The notes under the pieces are model-generated. The model had not been told where the DNA came from. It worked only from the letters and a program-made list of their open reading frames with translations, and ran no database searches. The translations under genes were made by a program, and so were the position numbers. This document shows positions 53,335-59,759 of a stretch of 59,759 bases of DNA, in pieces. The stretch covers positions 1 to 59,759 of the forward strand of contig JAVCDD010000224.1 in assembly GCA_030765125.1 (NCBI GenBank), written 5' to 3'. Source of the DNA: Candidatus Hatepunaea meridiana. GTDB taxonomy: Bacteria > Electryoneota > AABM5-125-24 > Hatepunaeales > Hatepunaeaceae. Position 1 is the stretch's first letter. Each line of letters starts with the position of its first letter.

Positions 53335-54108
53335 ATGATCAGGTTTTTAAAAGTAACCGGAATAGTAATCGTACTGCTCACTATGATTAGTTTTCCGATG
53401 ATAACAGGTTGTGCAAAACAAGAAAAGCCCCAAAAGACTGAAATTTCACAGCCACCCCAGAGAAGTCAGGAGACGCTTTACAAGTTCATTTCAGATCATT
53501 CCGATCAGGTAAAGTACTGCTACTATACATTTTTGCAACAAGACTCTAAACTTGAAGGAAAGACTGAGATCGAAATCACCATCAATCCCGCTGGTGAGGT
53601 ATGTAATCTTACTTTCCAGAATAGTATTTGGAACAACAGCCTACTCCAACCGGATATTGAGAAAGAAATGAAAAATGTTATTATGAAATGGCATTTTGAA
53701 CAGGTTGAAGGTGGTGTTGATGTTACGGCTAATGCGACCTTCAAATTTGAACCGGGAAGTGTAAGAACCGGGATGAAGATTGCCCTATCCGAAACCAAAT
53801 CGGATAAGACTCGAAGTCAGAAAGCAATTTCACAAGTTGTTCTGGCGAACAAGAACACTGTGCAATATTGCTACTGGACTTACAAGAAAGAGGACACTAA
53901 CCTCAAAGGCAAGTTATCGGTAGAATTTACCATAAATTCAAGAGGAGAGGTAACAGCCGTTAAGTTCAGTAAAAGCGATTGGAATGATAACCCGCTCCAA
54001 CCCAAAGTTGAAAAATGCATCAAAAACGTCATTATGAATTGGTGTTTTGATCCGATTGACGCGGAGGCTGGAGATGTTACAGCTGGAGCAAGCTTCATCT
54101 TTGAATAG
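53335..54108 (+). CDS. Lipoprotein with two AgmX/PglI-like C-terminal domains
   Basis: This lipoprotein (257 aa) starts at ATG 53335, seven bases after AAGGAGG. Signal IVIVLLTMISFPMITGC has its lipobox cysteine at about residue 26. Two tandem copies of one domain follow (about 45-145 and 165-257), each with VKYCYYTFLQQ / VQYCYWTYKKE, a GK-(T/L)-x-(I/V)E-(I/F)TI strand, and a final helix-strand IKNVIMNWCF / MKNVIMKWHF. This is the AgmX/PglI (TonB-like) C-terminal pattern known from myxobacterial motility proteins. The second copy keeps extra cysteines (EKC...NWC). The function is unknown, perhaps periplasmic docking. Confidence 0.8.
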   Translation: MIRFLKVTGIVIVLLTMISFPMITGCAKQEKPQKTEISQPPQRSQETLYKFISDHSDQVKYCYYTFLQQDSKLEGKTEIEITINPAGEVCNLTFQNSIWNNSLLQPDIEKEMKNVIMKWHFEQVEGGVDVTANATFKFEPGSVRTGMKIALSETKSDKTRSQKAISQVVLANKNTVQYCYWTYKKEDTNLKGKLSVEFTINSRGEVTAVKFSKSDWNDNPLQPKVEKCIKNVIMNWCFDPIDAEAGDVTAGASFIFE

Positions 54109-54122
54109 CGATCGTTTACAAA

Positions 54123-54182
54123 TAAATAGGGGGACAATATCACTATTTATCAGGATAAGTAGGTATATTGTCCCCGTATTTA
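54123..54182. repeat. GGGACAATAT inverted repeat, copy 3, next to a TAGTGTCTGACC arm
   Basis: TAAATAGGGGGACAATAT (54123) pairs imperfectly with its reverse complement ending at 54182. It is diverged from copies at 2532 and 22506. It begins 15 bases after the AgmX-like stop. Directly after it, TAGTGTCTGACCGAAAGC (54181-54198) is a single arm of the mini-element family. Confidence 0.75.
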
Positions 54183-54300
54183 GTGTCTGACCGAAAGCTC
54201 CGTTGGATATAAAAGGAATGTATAATAATCAAGTAATTGATTTTTCCATTAATATTAGCTTGATTTTGTGAATATATTAATATACTTTACTTAGTTCTAT

Positions 54301-54376
54301 TCCTCGGTAGCTCAATTGGCAGAGCGGGTGGCTGTTAACCACTAGGTTGGGGGTTCAAGTCCCTCCCGGGGAGCCA
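54301..54376 (+). tRNA. tRNA-Asn (anticodon GTT)
   Basis: The cloverleaf has acceptor stem TCCTCGG pairing with CCGGGGA (one G-T pair), anticodon loop CTGTTAA with anticodon GTT, and T arm GGGGTTCAAGTCCC. CCA is encoded at 54374-54376. Immediately downstream is an accessory region with recombinase genes, so it may be an integration site. Confidence 0.96.
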
Positions 54377-54412
54377 GTTTCTTTTCAGCGAACCAGCGTC
54401 GCTTATGGGTTA

Positions 54413-54450
54413 ACAGCAGCCCTGAAGATTCAATTCTTCAGGGCTGCTGT
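54413..54450 (+). terminator. Strong hairpin downstream of tRNA-Asn, probable terminator
   Basis: ACAGCAGCCCTGAAGA (54413-54428) and TCTTCAGGGCTGCTGT (54435-54450) form a 16-bp perfect stem with a six-base loop. The following bases (GTTCTTG) are only moderately T-rich, so it is a probable intrinsic terminator or a processing hairpin. Confidence 0.7.
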
Positions 54451-54804
54451 GTTCTTGTAGCCAGTGCAGGGGGTTGCAGGCTTTTTTCGATTTACCCAAA
54501 CTCTCTGTTCAAGAATTGAATTCTCAAATATCTAATCCTATCCCTGAGGTTGTATTTGGTTCACGCATTCACGCTTAAAACTCTCAAACTCTCCGTTGAA
54601 CACACTCTCTCGGTTCACAGCCTATTGGCATTCTGAACGCCGCCCGACTCTACGAATCCTTGCGCACTCCAGACCAATGAGCACAAACGGGATGAATCCG
54701 TAATCAATTATAGCGACCAGACCTTCCGAAAATCAGTGGAAATCATTTTAGCTCGCCGTGTCTTTGAACCTTTCCCCGGATTTGATATATGAGGGGAACC
54801 TCAT
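54451..54804. other. Spacer downstream of tRNA-Asn
   Basis: No complete gene is seen. An open plus-strand stretch without a start (54635-54792) ends in a peptide with ARRVFEPFPGFDI. Its last 48 bases (54751-54798) match, at roughly two thirds identity, a stretch at 58391-58438 just before the recombinase module. It may be a remnant of a mobile element. Confidence 0.55.
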
Positions 54805-55212
54805 CTACTTTTTACCCCTCCCCTTGAATATGTGAAATAACCCGATAAACAGTGCTGCACCGAGGAGGTTAGCCACCTCATCACTCCAACTTGGACTTCG
54901 ATTTGGAACACGAGCTTGCCATATTTCATTCAACAACCCGATGGTTCCAGAGAATAACAACGTATAAAGATATGCCGTAAGTGTTTGCCGTGCAGTGAAG
55001 CGGGTTTCATGGAAATACATGAGCATACACAATGCCAAGGCCCCATATTCTAAAGCGTGTAAAACCCAATCGATGTGTATCCAATAGCGAACGATTACTG
55101 CTGGTATGTACGAGATGCTGGACAGTCCAAAGGTGCCGATGGTAAAAATAAGTGTAATGGTAAACCAAATGGTGGATCGTTTGATTCTGATTTTATAGCT
55201 CCAAGTGTAGTG
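54805..55212 (-). pseudogene. VanZ-like membrane protein, copy 1, without a recognisable start
   Basis: The open frame encodes the VanZ pattern of short membrane proteins: HIDWVLHALEYGALALCMLM, then LLFSGTIGLLNEIWQ and SWSDEVANLLGAALFIG. The open frame begins right after TGA 55213-55215 and shows no ATG, GTG or TTG until the middle of the domain, so it is probably decayed. It lies in the same frame as the rmlD fragment upstream, separated by that one stop codon. A second, more damaged copy is at 56254-56570. Confidence 0.65.
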
Positions 55213-55534
55213 TCAATATAATAATATTGGGTATAGCTTTTTCAATTTGATCCTTGCATCGGCCAGATGCTTTACTGCGGTTCCATTAATAGGATGGTAA
55301 ACGAGGTTTTTTTCTGCCTTGTCCACTTGCGTGTATGCCGCTGTGTTGATTACCAAGTCCGGCTGGTGCTGCTGGAGTGTTTCGTGAATCCGATCTGGTT
55401 TCAATAGATCACAATTCGGCAGACCCAGTCAGACCCAGTCAGACGGCATCATTGCCAATTTGCCGGAACAATTCCGACCCCAATTGCCCCTGGGACCCAG
55501 TAATCGCGATCTTCAATTTTCCCGTCTCCCACAT
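55213..55534 (-). pseudogene. Truncated dTDP-4-dehydrorhamnose reductase (RmlD) remnant
   Basis: The first part, LKIAITGSQGQLGSELFRQ, is the NAD-binding start of RmlD. After NDAV there is a TGA stop, and a 10-base tandem duplication (TCTGACTGGG twice) shifts the frame. The next frame continues LPNCDLLKPDRIHETL and DLVINTAAYTQVDKAEKN. It is cut after VKHLADA, where full RmlD has another 200 residues. It is therefore a dead fragment. It follows the rmlC-like gene by 10 bases, so this was once part of a rhamnose-like surface-sugar operon. Confidence 0.8.
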
Positions 55535-55543
55535 GAAAGGTTT

Positions 55544-56035
55544 TCAGTCCAACATGAACGGACTGTCCGCGATATCTTCGTGACGAATTTCATCCACCTC
55601 ATCAGTTTTGTTCTGCCCTGCGTACAATTGGTTTGGCGCATTGTAAACGATTCCGGGTGTCGAACTAATGCACTTATAGGCATGGACTACACCAGGCGGT
55701 ACAATCACAGAGCGATTGTCGGATTCGCCGACAATCAGGACCTGACGCTTTCCTGCTGTTGGCGAATCACTTCGCGCGTCCCAGAGATATAGTTTAAAGT
55801 CGCCAGGCCCGATGAAGGCGAAGTAGTCGGTCTGATTGCGATGCTCGTGGGGGCCTCTCGTAACCCCCGGCAAAGTCTGGCTGACGTACGCCATTACTGG
55901 ATGCCGTAGCGGCTGCACCTCATCTTCACGATAGAGCTCAATCAGCCAACCGCGGCCATCTTCAAATCGGAGGAGCGGTTTGACTTCGACGCCGTCAATC
56001 GGTCCCTCTTGATAGAAGAATTGTTCTTGTTTCAT
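55544..56035 (-). CDS. dTDP-4-dehydrorhamnose 3,5-epimerase-like protein
   Basis: This cupin-fold protein (163 aa) is RmlC-like: LRFEDGRGWLIELYREDEV, YVSQTLPGVTRGPHEHRNQTDYF, and VIVPPGVVHAYKCIS cover the usual strands and the catalytic His region (GPHEH). It is a little shorter than classic RmlC (about 180 aa), closer to shorter relatives in sugar-nucleotide operons. It is intact although the next gene (rmlD) is dead, so it may be on the way to loss. Confidence 0.8.
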   Translation of the reverse strand: MKQEQFFYQEGPIDGVEVKPLLRFEDGRGWLIELYREDEVQPLRHPVMAYVSQTLPGVTRGPHEHRNQTDYFAFIGPGDFKLYLWDARSDSPTAGKRQVLIVGESDNRSVIVPPGVVHAYKCISSTPGIVYNAPNQLYAGQNKTDEVDEIRHEDIADSPFMLD

Positions 56036-56161
56036 TATTTCTTATCCTTAGATAGAGTTTGCAACGACTTCCCCGTCGGGCATGGAATTATCGAAGCCCC
56101 GTCCCTATAATTCATCGTTGAGCTGGTCCTTTTCGAGGTAAGTTCGATTCACGTCTGATCA

Positions 56162-56215
56162 ACGACAATTATTCTTCCCAGTCAGCCACAATAAAACGGG
56201 AATAATAATTGTCGT
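56162..56215. repeat. CGACAATTATTCTTCCCAG inverted repeat, copy 2
   Basis: ACGACAATTATTCTTCCCAG (56162) pairs with CGGGAATAATAATTGTCGT ending at 56215. It is a short form of the element at 28649-28796, lacking the long inner arms. It lies between rmlC-like and the second vanZ copy. Confidence 0.8.
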
Positions 56216-56253
56216 CAGTTGGGAAGTTTAATCGTGGCTCATCAGAAGCTCAC

Positions 56254-56570
56254 CTACTTTTTACCTCTCTCCTTGAATATGTGAAATAACCCGATAAACA
56301 GTGCTGCACGGAGGAGGTTAGCCACCTCATCACTCCAAATTGGACTTCGATTTGGAACACGAGTTTGCCATATTTCGTTTAACAATCCGATGATTCCAGA
56401 GAATAATAGCGTGTAAAACCCAATCGATGTGTATCCAAAAGCGAACGATAACTGCTGGTATGTACGAGATGCTGGACAGTCCAAAGGTGCCAATGGTAAA
56501 AATAAGTGTAATGGCAAACCCTTTAGTAGATCGTTTGATTCTGATTTTATCGTTTACGGGTAAAAATATT
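56254..56570 (-). pseudogene. VanZ-like membrane protein, copy 2, deleted and frameshifted
   Basis: The sequence is a close repeat of 54805-55200 on the DNA level, ending in VPNRSPIWSDEVANLLRAA. About 90-100 bases are missing between the GVFYTL-type join and the upstream VanZ half, and the upstream half is now in another frame. The deletion lies between short CGT-TAAA matches, suggesting slippage or recombination. It is clearly a pseudogene. Confidence 0.8.
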
Positions 56571-56590
56571 TCGTGTTACCTAAATACGCA

Positions 56591-57892
56591 TTATGCTTGC
56601 CCTACTCCGTAATATTCAAAGCCGCGTTCACTCATCTTCGATTTATCATACAAATTGCGTCCGTCGAAGAGAATCTGTTGACGCATTAAGCTCTTCATCC
56701 GTTCAAAGTCAGGTCTGCGGAATTCGTTCCATTCCGTAACCACTACCAAAGCATCTGCACCAGTCAGTGCATCATAGCTATTCAGAGCATATTTGATTCG
56801 GTCATTGAATATCCGTTTGGCATTCACCATTCCTTGAGGATCGTACGCAAGGACGCACGCTCCTGCCTCAAGAAGAAATTCAATGATCGGCAGAGCCGGT
56901 GAATCACGGACGTCATCCGTATTGGCTTTGAATGTCAATCCCCATAATGCAAACACTAGTCCGTCCAGGTGTTTACCGAACCGCTTAATGATCTTCCTGG
57001 GCATAAACTGTTTTTGCTCTTCGTTAGAATCAATCGTTGCTTGAACGACCTTTAGATCCACATCGTTAGTACGAGCAATAAAACTGAGTGCGTTCAGATC
57101 TTTTGGGAAGCAAGAGCCGCCGTATCCCAACCCAGGGAACAAGAAATAGGGTCCGATCCGCTTATCTGAACCGATCCCCCTTCGAATATCGTTGATGTCC
57201 GCACCGACTTGATCCGCTAAACGGGCAATCTCATTAATGAATGAAATCTTCGTTGCTAAAAAGGCATTCGCTGCATATTTGGTCAATTCCGCCGATGCAA
57301 TCCTCATTACAATGATCGGATGCCCCGTCCGGACGAAGGGCGCATGCAGATCCCGCAAAATCTCTTCCGCTTGAGGAGTATCGCATCCGATGACGATCCT
57401 GTCCGGTTTCATATAATCTTCGACCGCGTTACCTTCCTTCAGAAATTCGGGAACGGAAACAACATCAAATTGATGATCGGTGATTTCCGCAATAATACTA
57501 CGTACCTTGGCGGCAGTACCAATCGGAACAGTGGATTTGTCCACAATAACCTTATAACCATTGATCCCGGCGGCTACTTGTCGCGCAGCATCAAACATAT
57601 ATTGCAGGTCCGCTGAACCGTCATCATCCATCGGTGTTGGTACTGCTAAAAGAATCACCAGACTCCTTGAAACAGCATCAGCCGTATCCACCGTGAATTG
57701 CAACCGTCCACTTTCGTAATTCCGATGGACTATATCAGCGAGTCCAGGTTCATAAATCGGTACCTTTCCTTCCTTAAGGCTAGCGATCCGGTCAGAATCA
57801 ATGTCTACACAGAATACATCGTTGCCTGTCTCTGCAAGACATGCTCCCGCTACAAGTCCAACATAGCCTGTACCAATTACAGCTACTTTCAT
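56591..57892 (-). CDS. ugd: UDP-glucose/UDP-sugar 6-dehydrogenase
   Basis: This protein (433 aa) oxidises UDP-glucose (or a similar UDP-sugar) to the uronate, feeding surface polysaccharide. The Rossmann start MKVAVIGTGYVGLVAGACLA, the NAD region VDKSTVPIGTA, the catalytic-Cys motif GLGYGGSCFPKDLNAL (Cys around 257) and the C-terminal WGLTFKANTDDVRDSPA are classic for the family. It is intact. It is the only whole sugar-nucleotide gene here besides the rmlC-like one. Confidence 0.95.
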   Translation of the reverse strand: MKVAVIGTGYVGLVAGACLAETGNDVFCVDIDSDRIASLKEGKVPIYEPGLADIVHRNYESGRLQFTVDTADAVSRSLVILLAVPTPMDDDGSADLQYMFDAARQVAAGINGYKVIVDKSTVPIGTAAKVRSIIAEITDHQFDVVSVPEFLKEGNAVEDYMKPDRIVIGCDTPQAEEILRDLHAPFVRTGHPIIVMRIASAELTKYAANAFLATKISFINEIARLADQVGADINDIRRGIGSDKRIGPYFLFPGLGYGGSCFPKDLNALSFIARTNDVDLKVVQATIDSNEEQKQFMPRKIIKRFGKHLDGLVFALWGLTFKANTDDVRDSPALPIIEFLLEAGACVLAYDPQGMVNAKRIFNDRIKYALNSYDALTGADALVVVTEWNEFRRPDFERMKSLMRQQILFDGRNLYDKSKMSERGFEYYGVGQA

Positions 57893-58433
57893 TTTTTTTC
57901 CTGTTGTTGAATAGAGTTCGCACGTTTGCCAAAGCGATTCGAAAGTTCATTCAATCGAGAACGAAGTCCTCCGCTAATGACAACGCTTGGTCAATTCCAC
58001 CCGTTAAACCCTGAGCTTTGTAGGTTAATCTGCCCTGGATCAGTGGGATTTGGTACTTTGAGCTCTTTTTTTTTGGTACGCTGAGTGAATACTAAAAAAA
58101 TATGCGCACTTTAAACATTGGGTATCTCATGGAATAATGTGAGATTTTGTTTGTATAACTGAATTATGGTCACGATGAAGGGGAATTGTCATCCCCCACA
58201 TCGAATTTATCGTTCCAATGAGCCCCTAACAGTTATTCTTCTGCAGGTTACCCCCCCCTGAAGAGCCTACCTCTATTTCCTTCGACAATGACAATATAAT
58301 CAATGCAAATCAAAAAGCAAACCAAATCTCTACTACCTTAAAATACAAATTTTATCCCATTTTTTACAAGTACAGCCAATTTTGTTCAAATCTCGCCGAC
58401 ACTTTGAACCTTTTTCCGGTATGTAATATATAG
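57893..58433. other. Spacer upstream of the recombinase module
   Basis: No gene is supported in 541 bases. A C-tract (TTACCCCCCCC near 58249) and AT-rich stretches are visible. The segment 58391-58438 resembles 54751-54798. An open plus-strand run ends in SRRHFEPFSG near 58421, similar to the RRVFEPFPG end at 54751, supporting a shared origin. Confidence 0.55.
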
Positions 58434-58776
58434 GTGGAAGCTGTCACCCGCTCGAACAACGAACCGAACCGAGATAAACGGTTTCTTTCAACACTAAAAC
58501 CATACTGGAGGAAGACAGTGTACTCTATCGCTGACTCTGCTGAAATGACATCTGACGAGCGATTTCTTGAGGTTGCATGGATTCTTGCGCCTCAGGAACC
58601 GGGATTCATTCGCTATATCGCTTGGTTCAAACATGCCGGGAAAATTGGATCGTTCCAAGTCCATAAATATATCGGAAAGACTTGATAATGCGGTAATTGC
58701 CGCACCAGGACTTGATTTATCAAACCCTTTGCCGCACTGTTCCAACCGGGTTAACACTGCTGAAGAAATAATTTAG
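58434..58776 (+). pseudogene. Small ORF before the DUF2924 gene, probably frameshifted
   Basis: One frame (58434-58685, starting with GTG, or from ATG about 58545) encodes MTSDERFLEVAWILA, a start like that of small proteins in DUF2924-recombinase modules, and ends early at TGA 58683-58685. The +2 frame runs on from about 58660 with ISERLDNAVIAAPGLDLSNP and stops at TAG 58772-58774, exactly before the DUF2924 ribosome binding site. A single frameshift would join the two into one gene. The function is unknown. Confidence 0.5.
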
Positions 58777-58786
58777 GAGGTTCATT

Positions 58787-59293
58787 ATGACATTGAAGGT
58801 TCTACGTGAGGTCAACATCCTTAGGAGTATGACCGTGAAGGGACTGAGGGGAAAATACATTGAGGTTTTCGGAGAAGAGACTCGCTCCTGCAACAAGGAT
58901 TTTCTCCGGAAGCGAATCGCTTGGCGTGTGCAGGCTCTTGCAGAGGGTGATCTTTCCGAACGAGCTTGTCAGCGCGCAAAGGAACTGGGTAATGATGCTG
59001 ACATTCGCATTCGCCCACAAATTTGCACCTTAATATCCGATGCAGGATCGCCATCTCTAAGGACAACGTCCTATACATTCAACCCTACCTGTGATCAGCG
59101 GATTCCCATGCCAGGAGCTATTCTCAGTCGTCAATACAAGGGAACCACCATCCGTGTCATGGTTTTGGAGAAGGGATTCGAATATAACGGCGAGGTTTAT
59201 CGCTCGCTTACTGCGGTCACCAGAGCAGTGACCGGTTCACGCTGGAACGGATTCCACTTTTTCGGTCTGAGAAACGGAAAGACAAAATCATGA
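58787..59293 (+). CDS. DUF2924 domain protein of the recombinase module
   Basis: This protein (168 aa) has the DUF2924 pattern: [40 protein letters not shown], then [20 protein letters not shown] and [15 protein letters not shown]2924 proteins are regularly encoded just before large serine recombinases in mobile or prophage-like modules; their own role is unknown. AGGAGG is seven bases before the ATG. The stop overlaps the recombinase start by four bases (ATGA). Confidence 0.9.
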   Translation: MTLKVLREVNILRSMTVKGLRGKYIEVFGEETRSCNKDFLRKRIAWRVQALAEGDLSERACQRAKELGNDADIRIRPQICTLISDAGSPSLRTTSYTFNPTCDQRIPMPGAILSRQYKGTTIRVMVLEKGFEYNGEVYRSLTAVTRAVTGSRWNGFHFFGLRNGKTKS

Positions 59294-59759
59294 AAAAACG
59301 TTCCCAAACGTCACAAGAATCATCTTCCGATTTAAGCTCAATAATCCGATGTGCGATCTACACGCGCAAATCGACGGAAGAGGGTCTCGACCAAGATTTC
59401 AATTCGCTTGATGCACAACGGGAGTCCGCAGAGGCCTTTATCAACAGCCAGAAAAACGAGGGCTGGGTATGTTTGCCGGAACGTTACGACGACGGTGGAT
59501 TCACTGGTGGGAATATGGATCGACCAGCGATGAAAAGTCTTATGGCTGATATTATTGCAGATAAGGTTGACTGCATTGTTGTCTACAAGGTGGATCGTCT
59601 GAGTCGCTCACTTTTGGACTTCGCCAGGATAATTGGGACTCTTGAGAAACATGGCATTTCCTTCGTTTCCGTGACGCAGCAGTTTAATACGACTCATTCG
59701 ATCGGACGTTTGACTCTCAATATCCTGCTTTCTTTCGCCCAGTTCGAGCGAGAGATCAT
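59290..59759 (+). CDS. Serine site-specific recombinase (resolvase/invertase type), partial
   Basis: The gene starts at ATG 59290 within the DUF2924 stop and is open to the window end, giving the first 156 residues. The N-terminal catalytic domain is clear: [17 protein letters not shown] with the nucleophilic Ser (about residue 27), [35 protein letters not shown] with the conserved Arg residues, and [12 protein letters not shown]. Relatives have 500-600 residues with zinc-ribbon and coiled-coil parts, as in large serine integrases. It presumably moves an element lying beyond the window. Confidence 0.95.
   Translation, partial: MKKRSQTSQESSSDLSSIIRCAIYTRKSTEEGLDQDFNSLDAQRESAEAFINSQKNEGWVCLPERYDDGGFTGGNMDRPAMKSLMADIIADKVDCIVVYKVDRLSRSLLDFARIIGTLEKHGISFVSVTQQFNTTHSIGRLTLNILLSFAQFEREI

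Overview
The window looks like a chromosomal contig of an uncultured or poorly studied bacterium of the FCB (Fibrobacteres-Chlorobi-Bacteroidetes) superphylum. The evidence is three proteins that end in PNPFN-type Por/type IX secretion sorting domains, LVIVD-repeat surface proteins, a Bacteroidetes-style moxR-DUF58-bat operon, and the ispE-spoVG-prs-rplY-pth-rpsF-ssb-rpsR-rplI gene order. No rRNA or phylum-level marker settles the exact phylum; this placement is inference. Base composition is moderately AT-rich.

Layout. (1) 0.3-4.3 kb, + strand: a sodium-pumping acyl-CoA (probably methylmalonyl-CoA) decarboxylase: carboxyltransferase, small OadG-like subunit, biotin carrier, and membrane beta subunit, broken up by palindromic repeats. 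(2) 4.4-7.9 kb, +: a lipoprotein resembling glycogen-debranching-type glycosidases, translationally coupled to a ROK sugar kinase. (3) 8-13.3 kb, -: a secreted thermolysin/fungalysin-like metalloprotease, hemC, and an RluD-type pseudouridine synthase. (4) 13.7-22.5 kb, +: moxR, DUF58, a membrane protein, and batA-batE; most of these genes overlap by 1 or 4 bases. (5) 23-29 kb: two LVIVD-repeat surface proteins (one with an in-frame amber codon), a cut-down sorting-domain remnant, and long repeat-filled spacers. (6) 29.3-51.3 kb, -: housekeeping genes (PpiD-like foldase, CNNM/CorC-like protein, MetE-like protein, ribosomal proteins L9, S18, S6 and L25, SSB, Pth, Prs, tRNA-Gln, SpoVG, IspE, a flippase-like protein, LolA, FtsK, ComB, GcvT, UvrA) with a small retropepsin/DUF5678 pair cut by a repeat element. 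(7) 51.9-54.1 kb, +: a sulfatase-modifying-factor-like lipoprotein and a lipoprotein with two AgmX/PglI-like domains. (8) 54.3 kb to the end: tRNA-Asn, then an accessory stretch with two decayed vanZ-like copies, rmlC/rmlD remnants, UDP-glucose dehydrogenase, and a DUF2924-serine recombinase module that runs off the window.

The most distinctive signal is the density and behaviour of short palindromic and inverted repeats. At least six families occur, most with two or more copies here. Many sit right after stop codons or between genes. Several lie inside reading frames without breaking them. One 30-32 bp palindrome encodes the same peptide (L-x-Q-V-L-T-P-D-x-T) in the same frame in a ROK kinase and in BatD, with a third copy between genes. 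A different element, encoding VGQTFLSV, lies between the coupled start codon and the signal peptide of bat-operon genes. A tandem 28-bp repeat expands a loop of HemC. This resembles the protein-coding palindromic elements of Rickettsia, but with other sequences, and is the best candidate here for something undescribed. A second theme is gene decay: remnants that keep only the start and end of a gene (a sorting-domain protein and a sugar-nucleotide epimerase), a mini-element truncating a retropepsin gene, and decayed surface-sugar genes.
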